64,000 nt of DNA from Roseateles sp. XES5 (lineage in GTDB: Bacteria; Pseudomonadota; Alphaproteobacteria; Rhizobiales; Rhizobiaceae), in assembly GCF_020535545.1 (NCBI RefSeq), contig NZ_CP084752.1, positions 1,285,501 through 1,349,500 of the forward strand. The letters run 5' to 3'. Of the stretch, positions 36,028 to 43,837 are shown in pieces. Position numbers and translations under genes: made by a program. Each line of letters begins with the position of its first letter. Within the stretch, counting starts at the first letter, position 1. The notes under the pieces are model-generated. The model was not told the origin of the DNA and searched no databases. It was given only the letters and a program-made list of their open reading frames with translations.

Positions 36028-37212
36028 ATGAGCAAGTCCTGGCGCCCGGCCACCCAACTCGTCCACGGCGGAACCACCCGCTCCCAGCATGGCGAAACCG
36101 CCGAAGCGATCTTCCTGACGCAGGGTTTCGTCTATGACACCTCGGCCGCGGCCGAAGCCCGCTTCAAGGGCGAGACGGACGGCTTCATCTACGCGCGCTA
36201 TGGCAGCCCGACCAACGACATGTTCGAAAAGCGCATGTGCATGCTGGAAGGCGCCGAGGATGCCCGCGCCACCGCATCGGGCATGGCCGCCGTCTCCGCC
36301 GCCATTCTCTGCCAGCTGAAGGCCGGCGACCACATCGTCGCGGCCCGCGCGCTCTTCGGCTCCTGCCGCTGGGTTGTCGAGACGCTGGCGCCGAAATACG
36401 GCATCGAATGCACGCTGATCGACGGGCGCGACCTTTCCAACTGGGAAAGGGCCATCCAGAAGAACACCAAGGTGTTCTTCCTCGAAAGCCCGACCAACCC
36501 GACGCTTGAGGTCATCGACATCGCCGGCGTGGCGAAGCTCGCCAACCAGATCGGCGCCAAGGTCGTCGTCGACAACGTCTTCGCGACGCCCCTCTTCCAG
36601 AAGCCGCTGGAACTCGGCGCGCATATCGTCGTCTACTCGGCCACCAAGCATATCGACGGCCAGGGCCGCTGCCTTGGCGGCGTGGTGCTCTCGGACAAGC
36701 AGTGGATCGACGAGAACCTGCACGACTACTTCCGCCACACCGGCCCCGCCATGTCGCCGTTCAACGCCTGGACGCTGCTGAAGGGCATCGAAACGCTGCC
36801 GCTGCGCGTCCGGCAGCAGACGGAGAATGCCAGCCGCATCGCCGACTTCCTCGCCGACCAGAAGCAGGTTGCGCGCGTGATCTATCCGGGCCGCAAGGAT
36901 CATCCGCAGGCCGACATCATCGCCAAGCAGATGTCGGGCGGCTCGACGCTCGTCTGCTTCGAGCTGAAGGGCGGCAAGGATGCGGCCTTTGCCCTGCAGG
37001 ACGCACTTGATGTCGTGAAGATCTCCAACAATCTCGGCGACGCCAAGAGCCTGATCACCCATCCGGCAACGACGACGCACAAGAACCTGACGGACGAGGC
37101 ACGCGCCGAACTCGGTATTTCGGCCGGCACCGTGCGCTTCTCCGCCGGCATCGAGGACAGCGACGACCTGCTCGAGGACTTCGCGCGCGCGCTCTCCAAG
37201 GTCGGCGCGTGA
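36028..37212 (+). CDS. metZ: O-succinylhomoserine sulfhydrylase
   Basis: 394 residues, a PLP enzyme of the Cys/Met metabolism family that makes homocysteine from O-succinylhomoserine and sulfide. Motifs: YARYGSPTNDMFEKRM, the PLP phosphate loop ATASGMAAVSA, ESPTNPTLEVIDI and the PLP lysine in YSATKHIDGQGR. The ATG at 36028 lies about 20 bp after the riboswitch terminator T-run. The genomic context with a SAM-II riboswitch matches metZ of other rhizobia. Confidence 0.95.
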   Translation: MSKSWRPATQLVHGGTTRSQHGETAEAIFLTQGFVYDTSAAAEARFKGETDGFIYARYGSPTNDMFEKRMCMLEGAEDARATASGMAAVSAAILCQLKAGDHIVAARALFGSCRWVVETLAPKYGIECTLIDGRDLSNWERAIQKNTKVFFLESPTNPTLEVIDIAGVAKLANQIGAKVVVDNVFATPLFQKPLELGAHIVVYSATKHIDGQGRCLGGVVLSDKQWIDENLHDYFRHTGPAMSPFNAWTLLKGIETLPLRVRQQTENASRIADFLADQKQVARVIYPGRKDHPQADIIAKQMSGGSTLVCFELKGGKDAAFALQDALDVVKISNNLGDAKSLITHPATTTHKNLTDEARAELGISAGTVRFSAGIEDSDDLLEDFARALSKVGA

Positions 37213-37238
37213 GCCCACGCCATTAAGGTAAACAATAG

Positions 37239-37272
37239 GAAGGCGCCGGCCGAAGAGGCTGGCGCCTTCTTT
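37239..37272 (+). terminator. Intrinsic terminator after metZ
   Basis: GAAGGCGCCGGCC pairs with GGCTGGCGCCTTC around GAAGA, with one G-T pair, then TTT. A strong hairpin 27 bp past the stop codon. Confidence 0.8.
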
Positions 37273-37336
37273 GCATATTCTTGACGAAGCCACATTCCTG
37301 TAGAATAGCTGAATATAATCAGTTCAAGGCTTGCCC

Positions 37337-37729
37337 ATGTATCGTGCGCTGACCCGCGACATCGAAGTGACCGTAGAGCCATATTATCTGGCCGATCAGT
37401 CCGATCCCGACGACAGCCGCTATGTATGGGGATACCGGGTCGTCATCTCCAACCATTCCGACCTCGCCGTGCGGCTCGTGACGCGCTACTGGCACATCAC
37501 CGATCAGAACGGGCAGGTGGACGAGGTGAACGGGCCGGGCGTGATCGGCGAACAGCCGACGCTCCGGCCGGGTGATACCTACGAATATTCTTCCGGCTGC
37601 CCGCTGGAAACACCGTCGGGCATCATGTTCGGCCGCTACCGCATGGAAGCGGAGAACGGCGAGGCCTTCGACGTCGCCATTCCGGCCTTCTCGCTGGATA
37701 CGCCGGGGCAGGTCCGGATTCTGAACTAG
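37337..37729 (+). CDS. apaG: ApaG protein
   Basis: 130 residues, the full ApaG/DUF525 domain, an immunoglobulin-like fold: [49 protein letters not shown] and [10 protein letters not shown] are the family signature. Its function is unclear; it is linked in other bacteria to Ap4A hydrolase and magnesium/cobalt phenotypes, and F-box proteins in eukaryotes share the domain. The ATG at 37337 is chosen over an upstream TTG. Confidence 0.95.
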   Translation: MYRALTRDIEVTVEPYYLADQSDPDDSRYVWGYRVVISNHSDLAVRLVTRYWHITDQNGQVDEVNGPGVIGEQPTLRPGDTYEYSSGCPLETPSGIMFGRYRMEAENGEAFDVAIPAFSLDTPGQVRILN

Positions 37730-37875
37730 ACTTCAGGACCGAGAGCCCTTTATCCGCCTGCCGCCCCCTGTTGCCCGGAGGCGATGAAAACAGGCAGGAC
37801 CGGTTTCCCGACATCATCGGCGTCCGCGAAGGATGGAACATCGCGTCCTTGCTCCTCGTGCGCGGAGAAGACGCA

Positions 37876-37900
37876 GAATGAGGGGCAAAACCCCTCATTC
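37876..37900. terminator. Bidirectional hairpin between apaG and hslO
   Basis: GAATGAGGGG pairs perfectly with CCCCTCATTC around a 5-nt loop, placed between convergent genes and able to act in both directions. T-runs are short, so efficiency is uncertain. Confidence 0.7.
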
Positions 37901-37904
37901 CCTG

Positions 37905-38900
37905 TTACTGCGGCAGCACTTCGGCCGCCTCGAAGCGGTAGGTGGTCGAGCAGAATTCGCAGGTCACCGCGATCTCGCCCTTGTCGTCCGCCGTATGGGC
38001 GATCTCCTCGGCGCTGAGGCCGGAGAGAACGGTCTTCAGCTTCTCGCGCGAGCAGGAGCAGCGATCGAAGACCTGTTGCGGCTGGTAGACGCGCACGCCC
38101 CGCTCGTGGAAGAGGCGGAACAGCAGCCGTTCGGTGCCGACATTGGGATCGGTCAGCTCGTCGGCATCGATCGTCTCGACCATGGCCTTCGCTTCTGCCC
38201 AGTTGTCGTCATCGTCGATCTTGTGGCCGACATCGTCGCCGTCACCGCCCGGAAGGTCGGCTTGGCGCATGCGCTCGGGCGCCTGCGGCAGGAACTGCGC
38301 GACCATGCCGCCGGCGCGCCAGCGGTGACGCGCCTTGCCGGCCTCGTCGCGGTCGTAGAGTTCGGCGACGCCAAGGCGCACCTTGGTCGGGATCTGTTCC
38401 GACTGGCGGAAATAGACGCCGGCGATCTCTTCCAGCGTATGGCCGTCGAGCGGCACGATGCCCTGGTAGCGCTGGGTGTGCGGTCCCTGGTCGATGGTGA
38501 AGGCGAGGATGCCCTTGCCGAGCAGCTCATGTGGCTCCGTCTTGCCCTCGGCGACGGCGGCATCGAGCGCCGCCTGATCGAAGCGGGCGTAGGCGCGCAC
38601 ATCCTGCGGCGCGGCGAAATCGGCGACGAGCAGGTCGACGGGGCCGTCGCCCTTGGTCTGGACGATCAGCTTGCCCTCGAACTTCAGCGAGGTGCCGAGC
38701 AGCACGGTCAGCGTGATCGCCTCGGCGAGAAGCCGGGCGACGGGCGCGGGGTAATCGTGCCGGCCGAGAATGCCGTCGAGCATCGGGCCGAGCTGCACGG
38801 CACGGCCGCGCACATCGAGGCCTTCCACCTGGAACGGCAGGACATGGTCGTCACCGGAAAAACCGGGTTCGCCGAGTTTCAGGGCATTTTCTGCCATCAT
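37905..38900 (-). CDS. hslO: Redox-regulated chaperone Hsp33
   Basis: 331 residues from the ATG at 38900 (a second ATG follows immediately). The N-terminal chaperone domain has ITLTVLLGTSLKFEGKLIVQ, and the C-terminal zinc-redox switch has CSCSREK and CEFC, the CxC...CxxC motif. An insertion (GGDGDDVGHKIDDDDNWAEA) in the linker is an acidic stretch, as in other rhizobial forms. It protects proteins during oxidative stress. It lies downstream of argF on the same strand, separated by about 190 bp. Confidence 0.95.
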   Translation of the reverse strand: MMAENALKLGEPGFSGDDHVLPFQVEGLDVRGRAVQLGPMLDGILGRHDYPAPVARLLAEAITLTVLLGTSLKFEGKLIVQTKGDGPVDLLVADFAAPQDVRAYARFDQAALDAAVAEGKTEPHELLGKGILAFTIDQGPHTQRYQGIVPLDGHTLEEIAGVYFRQSEQIPTKVRLGVAELYDRDEAGKARHRWRAGGMVAQFLPQAPERMRQADLPGGDGDDVGHKIDDDDNWAEAKAMVETIDADELTDPNVGTERLLFRLFHERGVRVYQPQQVFDRCSCSREKLKTVLSGLSAEEIAHTADDKGEIAVTCEFCSTTYRFEAAEVLPQ

Positions 38901-39090
38901 CGTTTCGCTCCTTGCACGCCGCCACGCAGCGGGCCAAGCGCCCCGCCGCGTCCGACAGCGTCTATCGTGATTTCGCGCTCCCTGCCGCCCGATCATTCCA
39001 TACCGGGCGGACAAGCGCCAGAGACGACGCCATAAGGCGCCGCGTGTCGGTCCCTAGATCGTGCGGGGTCCCGCGTTTTTCAAGGCCGCG

Positions 39091-40002
39091 TCAGACGACG
39101 CCGAAGCACCAGGCGAGGATCGACTTCTGGGCGTGCAGGCGGTTCTCCGCCTCGTCGAAGACGACGGACTGCGGACCGTCGATCACCTCGTCCGTCACCT
39201 CTTCGCCACGATGGGCCGGCAGGCAGTGCATGAAGAGCGCATCCTTGTCGGCGCGCGCCATCAGCTGCTTGTTGACCTGATAGGGCTGGAAGATGTTGTG
39301 GCCGCGGGCGCGGTGTTCCTGGTTCATCGACACCCAGCAGTCGGTGACGATGAGGTCGGCGCCGTCGGCGAGCGCCTCCGGGTCATGGCCGAGCAGGATG
39401 TCGCCACCATTGTCGCGCGCCCAGTTGAGAATCTTGTCATCGGGTTCGGAGCCCATCGGCACGGCCATCTTCATCTTGTAGCCGAAGCGGGCCGATCCCT
39501 CGACGAAGGAGTGCAGCACGTTGTTGCCGTCCCCCATCCAGGAGAAGGTCTTGCCCTTCGCCGAGCCGCGATGCTCCTCGAAGGTCATGACGTCGGCCAT
39601 GATCTGACAGGGATGGGTGAGGTCCGTCAGGGCGTTGATGACGGGCACGGTGGCATGCTCGGCCAGCTCCAGCAGGCGCGCATGGTCCGTCGTGCGGATC
39701 ATGATGGCGTCGACATAACGCGACAGGACCTTCGCCGTGTCGCCGATGGTCTCGGCGCGGCCAAGCTGCATTTCCGTGCCCGACAGGAACAGCGTCTCGC
39801 CGCCGAGCTGGCGCATGCCGACATCGAAGGAGACGCGCGTTCGGGTGGAGGGTTTCTCGAAGATCATCGCGAGCATCTTGCCGGCGAGCGGCTTTGCTTC
39901 GGTGCCGGCCTTGCTGGCGGCCTTTCGCGTGTGCGCATCGTCCATGATGGTGCGGAGATCGCTTTCCGAAACGGCGGAAAGATCGAGAAAATGCTTGGCC
40001 AT
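39091..40002 (-). CDS. argF: Ornithine carbamoyltransferase
   Basis: 303 residues. The carbamoyl-phosphate motif STRTR lies in [16 protein letters not shown] and the ornithine-binding motif in [26 protein letters not shown] is also conserved. It makes citrulline from ornithine. It lies 28 bp after argD and is co-transcribed with it, as is usual in rhizobia. Confidence 0.96.
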   Translation of the reverse strand: MAKHFLDLSAVSESDLRTIMDDAHTRKAASKAGTEAKPLAGKMLAMIFEKPSTRTRVSFDVGMRQLGGETLFLSGTEMQLGRAETIGDTAKVLSRYVDAIMIRTTDHARLLELAEHATVPVINALTDLTHPCQIMADVMTFEEHRGSAKGKTFSWMGDGNNVLHSFVEGSARFGYKMKMAVPMGSEPDDKILNWARDNGGDILLGHDPEALADGADLIVTDCWVSMNQEHRARGHNIFQPYQVNKQLMARADKDALFMHCLPAHRGEEVTDEVIDGPQSVVFDEAENRLHAQKSILAWCFGVV

Positions 40003-40030
40003 GATGTGTCCTGTCTGTCCCAGTCCCTGC

Positions 40031-41221
40031 TCAGGCGGCCTTGGCGGCCGTGAGCTTCTCCGCTGCCCGCTCGATGCGGGCCAGCCCCTCGCGCGCCTCT
40101 TCCGCCGTGACAGTCAGCGGCGGCAGGAGACGCAGCACGTTGTCGCCCGCCGGCACGCCGAGCAGCTTTTCCGCCCGCACGGCCTTCAGGAGATCGGCAA
40201 CCGGCCCCTTGGCCTTGATGCCGAGCATCAGGCCTTCGCCGCGCACATCCTCGATCACATCGGGGAAACGGTCCTTCAGGGCGGCGAGGCCCTGGCGGAA
40301 GACGAGCGCCACATCGCGCACATGCTGCAGGAAGTTCTCTTCCAGCACCACGTCGAGCACGGCATTGCCGACCGCCATGGCGAGCGGGTTGCCGCCATAG
40401 GTGGAGCCGTGCGTGCCGGCGACCATGCCGGCGGCAGCCTCGTTCGTGGCAAGGCAGGCGCCGAGCGGGAAGCCGCCGCCGATGCCCTTGGCGACCGCCA
40501 TGATATCGGGCGTGACGCCGGCCCATTCATGGGCGAAGAGGCGGCCCGTGCGGCCGACGCCGGACTGCACCTCGTCGAGGATGAGCAGCAGGCCGTATTC
40601 GTCGCAGAGCTGACGCAGCTCCTGCAGGAATTCCTTCGGCACCGGGCGGATGCCGCCCTCGCCCTGCACCGGCTCGATCAGGATCGCCGCCGTTTCCTCG
40701 GTAATGGCATCCTTGACGGCGGCGATGTCGCCGAAGGGCAGCTTGAGGAAGCCGGGCGCCTTGGGGCCGAAGCCCTCGATATATTTCTCCTGACCGCCGG
40801 CCGCTATGGTCGCGATGGTGCGGCCATGGAAGGCGCCATCGAAGGTGAGGATATGGTACTTGCCGGGATGACCCTTGGCGAAATGGTAGCGGCGCGCGGT
40901 CTTGATCGCGCATTCCAGCGCCTCGGCGCCCGAATTGGTGAAGAACACCTTGTCGGCGAAGGTCGCGTCCGTCAGGCGGCGGCCAAGGCTTTCCTGGCCG
41001 GGGACCTCATAGAGGTTGGACAGGTGCCAGACCTTGTCGGCCTGGTCCTTCAGCGCGGCGACGAGATGGGGATGGGCATGGCCCAGCGAGGTGACGGCGA
41101 CGCCGGCGGCAAAATCGAGATATCGCTCGCCATCTTCGGCGACAAGCCAGACGCCCTCCCCGTGCGTGAACCGAAGAGGTGCACGCATATAGGTTTCATA
41201 GAGCGGCGCGGCATCGGCCAT
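40031..41221 (-). CDS. argD: Acetylornithine aminotransferase
   Basis: 396 residues, a class III aminotransferase. [33 protein letters not shown] and the PLP lysine in [14 protein letters not shown] are conserved, with a [12 protein letters not shown] motif. It converts N-acetylglutamate semialdehyde to N-acetylornithine and may also serve lysine synthesis (DapC). A clear GGAGG site precedes the start. The promoter and a leader with two hairpins lie upstream. Confidence 0.95.
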   Translation of the reverse strand: MADAAPLYETYMRAPLRFTHGEGVWLVAEDGERYLDFAAGVAVTSLGHAHPHLVAALKDQADKVWHLSNLYEVPGQESLGRRLTDATFADKVFFTNSGAEALECAIKTARRYHFAKGHPGKYHILTFDGAFHGRTIATIAAGGQEKYIEGFGPKAPGFLKLPFGDIAAVKDAITEETAAILIEPVQGEGGIRPVPKEFLQELRQLCDEYGLLLILDEVQSGVGRTGRLFAHEWAGVTPDIMAVAKGIGGGFPLGACLATNEAAAGMVAGTHGSTYGGNPLAMAVGNAVLDVVLEENFLQHVRDVALVFRQGLAALKDRFPDVIEDVRGEGLMLGIKAKGPVADLLKAVRAEKLLGVPAGDNVLRLLPPLTVTAEEAREGLARIERAAEKLTAAKAA

Positions 41222-41271
41222 GGCGCGGATCCTCCGAAAAGAGATGCGGAAAAACAGGTCTCGATCTTGAC

Positions 41272-41349
41272 TTTTCCGGGAGCCCGGAAAATCAAAAGCC
41301 GCCTTTCGGCGGCATGCGGCACTATCGGCATTTCACGCCGGCCTGTCAA
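41272..41349 (-). promoter_or_regulatory. argD promoter and hairpin-rich leader (attenuator candidate)
   Basis: On the minus strand TTGACA (41344-41349) and GATAGT (41321-41326) are 17 bp apart. Just downstream a GCCGCC-GAAA-GGCGGC hairpin is followed by TTTTGATTTT (terminator-like), then a perfect TTTTCCGGG/CCCGGAAAA hairpin (41272-41291). All lie before the argD start, which suggests premature termination control. Confidence 0.6.
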
Positions 41350-41393
41350 CAAAATCGCGGCCCGAAACGACGCTGAACCTCCCGCAAGGTGAG

Positions 41394-41614
41394 GATTCGC
41401 GAGACACGCGGAAGGTGTCTCTATCGAGTCACACCAGACCAGCAAGTTGGGGAAAACTTAGAAATCGATTCGCGCCGATTCCCCCGACTCTTGTCACAGA
41501 GTCCACCGGTCTCTAGGTTAAAGACCAATTACTAGACTGCATGCGGCGGAACTAGTCACCAAAAGAGTTGAGGCGTTCAGGTTCCGGATTCATCCGGGAC
41601 GCGACGAGGGATTC
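41394..41614 (+). promoter_or_regulatory. gcrA upstream region with eight GANTC sites and a CtrA-like box
   Basis: GANTC occurs at 41394, 41426, 41467, 41477, 41486, 41499, 41587 and 41610, about one per 28 bp. TTAA-N7-TTAC at 41518-41532 matches the CtrA box except at the final base. Both features fit cell-cycle control by CcrM methylation and CtrA, as known for gcrA in Caulobacter. Confidence 0.75.
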
Positions 41615-41644
41615 CCGCATCGAACGCCGAGCGGAGACGAAAGT

Positions 41645-42184
41645 ATGAACTGGACAGACGAGCGCGTCGAGAAACTCAAGAAGCTCTGGAGCGAGGGCCT
41701 CAGCGCAAGCCAGATCGCGGCACAGCTTGGCGGCGTCAGCCGCAATGCCGTCATCGGCAAGGTGCACCGGCTGAACCTGCCGGGCCGCGCCAAGGCCGGC
41801 GGCACGCAGACCGCCGCCCGCCCGAAGCGCCCGACGGCCGCCGCCGCGCCGCGCCCGTCGAACTTCGCGGCCCGCCCGGCCGCCCCGCGCGCCGTCGCCC
41901 GCCCCACCGGCAACGCGCTGCCGAAGGAAGACATGGACGCCGATTTCGACGTGCAGAGCGAACGGCTTCCGGTTCCGGCCAATGGCAACGGCACCGTCGT
42001 GCCGATGTCGCGCAAGCTGGAACTGACGCAGCTGACCGAGCGCACCTGCAAGTGGCCGATCGGTGACCCGCTGAACGACGACTTCCATTTTTGCGGCAAC
42101 GAGTCCCCGGACAATTCGCCCTACTGCACCTATCACCAGCGCCTCGCCTACCAGCCGTCCGCCGAACGGCGCCGGATGCGCTGA
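41645..42184 (+). CDS. gcrA: GcrA cell-cycle regulator
   Basis: 179 residues. It begins MNWTDERVEKLKKLWSEGLS and continues with ASQIAAQLGGVSRNAVIGK, the GcrA N-terminal helix-turn-helix. An Ala/Pro/Arg-rich linker (about 55-90) leads to the C-terminal domain with CKWPIGDP...FHFCG and SPYCTYHQRLAYQP, which contacts sigma-70. GcrA activates promoters bearing methylated GANTC sites. It is divergent from argD and ends at a strong terminator. Confidence 0.96.
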   Translation: MNWTDERVEKLKKLWSEGLSASQIAAQLGGVSRNAVIGKVHRLNLPGRAKAGGTQTAARPKRPTAAAAPRPSNFAARPAAPRAVARPTGNALPKEDMDADFDVQSERLPVPANGNGTVVPMSRKLELTQLTERTCKWPIGDPLNDDFHFCGNESPDNSPYCTYHQRLAYQPSAERRRMR

Positions 42185-42210
42185 TCAGTCAGCGATATCG
42201 AGATGCGATG

Positions 42211-42237
42211 CGGGCCCGAAAGGGCCCGTTTTCGTTT
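42211..42237 (+). terminator. Intrinsic terminator after gcrA
   Basis: CGGGCCC-GAAA-GGGCCCG, a 7-bp GC stem with a GNRA-type loop, followed by TTTTCGTTT. It marks the boundary between conserved gcrA and the accessory pair. Confidence 0.9.
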
Positions 42238-42501
42238 GGAGAACTGGTCATCAGGAAGGCAAGAGGTGGGGAAATGAAGCCAGATTGAACTCCCAGGCTT
42301 CAGTCCATCTCGATATACCGGCCTCGTGCAGTACCCCGGTCGCCAAGACTGATCCGCGTCGCGGAGGCACGTCAAAGCCACGTATGTTTGAGAAGTTGTT
42401 AATAATTGCAGAAGCCGGATAGCGCCTGATTGCCTTTGCGCGAGTTCGGCCCCATCATTCACCCCATGATTGCTTTGTTGGCTCCCTTTCGCTTTATCAC
42501 G
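42238..42501. other. Intergenic stretch before the accessory gene pair
   Basis: Composition becomes less GC-rich here. No gene, tRNA, direct repeat or integrase remnant is seen, and no obvious promoter stands out. In-frame starts upstream of the lipoprotein at 42430 and 42466 fall within it but lack ribosome sites. Confidence 0.5.
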
Positions 42502-43806
42502 ATGCGCTCGCGCATGGCCTTGGCGAGCACGTTGACCCGCAGAGTTTTCCTGCCCGTTGTGACAGCGGCCACAATCACGTTGGCGGGATGCCAAGCGGGC
42601 GAGCAGAACTATGTCTCCTCCGGTATCGGCTCAGAACTAACTGCGCCCAATTTGGCGCGTACTGAGACGATGCAGAACCAGTATTTCAACTATCTGTGCC
42701 GGCAAGCGACGAACCAGAGTTACGCACCGAACGCGACCTGCGCCATCACGGATTGGGATCTTGTCGTCAAGCAGGGCATGAACGACATCGATCGACGTTG
42801 CGATGCTTATCTGCAATGGCTCGACAACCGCAAGCGTTCCAAAGGACCGTGGATTTCGCAGATAGGCGATACTGCGGCGGCAACCGCGGTCGTACTCGGG
42901 CAGGTCGATGCCGGAACGAAAGCGATCACCATTGTCGCCCAGGCCTTCCAACTCCTTACGAGGAGCGTGGAGAACTACCATAGCCGGCTCTTGCTCGAGA
43001 TCGAATCCTCAACGATCCATTCGATCGTCTTGAAAGGACGTTACGACTTCCGAACCTATATTCAGGAGAAACGCATCAAGTTTTCCAACAAGCCGGATGC
43101 CGAGCATGCCCTGCGCTCGTATACGCGGCTGTGCCTGCCTTTCGCAATCGAAGCGAAAATCAATAATTTCTCGACGCTCGGCGCGAATGGCGCGCAGCCC
43201 GGCGCGGACAACACCCTCGGCGACCTGCCAGTGGTGGGCGGTTTCAAATCCGCCGATCCGATAACTGCGGGCAAAGGGACTGGACGTATCCCCCCCACAA
43301 CGGCCAGCATTCAGGAATTTTTCGGCCTGCCGAACTTCACCGAAAAACGGCTGAACGTCTTCCAGAGGGCAACGTGTACACCGATCGCCTCCGTAGTGGG
43401 CCCGCGGACCAAGGCGGCTATCGCAATCGTGGAACAGACGCTTACAGTGAACAAGAAAGCTGCCACCGTCGACGGCTTCCTCGATGTCAACGAGTACAGA
43501 GACATCAGCGAAGCTGTGTGCGACCAGAAGTTCACCAACTACTTTGAAAAGATCATGATGGCCGGTGGTGAGGTCCAAGAGAGCGCTTATTTGGACAGGA
43601 TCGTCATTCCCGCCTACAAGAAGACCTTCGGCAAAGACCCGGTCATTGATGGAAAGTTGGATTTGAGCAAGGCCCGCGCGATCATCGCCGAACTTCGCCG
43701 GAAACTTTCACCCAACGACGCTTTACCGCAAGATTTCCGGGAAGAAATCTCTACATGGATAACACCACAGCTTCATGTGGTGATGGAAGCAAAGACCCTG
43801 AACTAG
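42502..43806 (+). CDS. Lipoprotein of unknown function in an accessory cassette
   Basis: 434 residues from the ATG at 42502 (alternatives 42466 and 42514; no start has a good ribosome site). The N-terminus MRSRMALASTLTRRVFLPV ends in lipobox LAGC, predicting a lipid-anchored protein. The mature part is mostly helical with several Cys. Near 280-330, ASIQEFFGLP...VVGPRTKAAIAIVEQTL faintly resembles a PG_binding_1 repeat, and DGFLDVNEYRDI resembles an EF-hand-like loop. It lies 31 bp before the multidomain hydrolase and is probably co-transcribed with it. Codon use is less GC-biased than in neighbours, suggesting transfer. I do not recognise a family; an accessory, immunity or anchoring partner role is speculative. 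Confidence 0.75.
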   Translation: MRSRMALASTLTRRVFLPVVTAATITLAGCQAGEQNYVSSGIGSELTAPNLARTETMQNQYFNYLCRQATNQSYAPNATCAITDWDLVVKQGMNDIDRRCDAYLQWLDNRKRSKGPWISQIGDTAAATAVVLGQVDAGTKAITIVAQAFQLLTRSVENYHSRLLLEIESSTIHSIVLKGRYDFRTYIQEKRIKFSNKPDAEHALRSYTRLCLPFAIEAKINNFSTLGANGAQPGADNTLGDLPVVGGFKSADPITAGKGTGRIPPTTASIQEFFGLPNFTEKRLNVFQRATCTPIASVVGPRTKAAIAIVEQTLTVNKKAATVDGFLDVNEYRDISEAVCDQKFTNYFEKIMMAGGEVQESAYLDRIVIPAYKKTFGKDPVIDGKLDLSKARAIIAELRRKLSPNDALPQDFREEISTWITPQLHVVMEAKTLN

Positions 43807-43837
43807 ACTTATTTTCCAAAGGCTGGGGGTTTAAGAA

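Noticed and set aside
35752..37293. Minus-strand frame of about 513 codons opposite metZ
   Set aside because: It would overlap the riboswitch and metZ in antisense and shows no domain.
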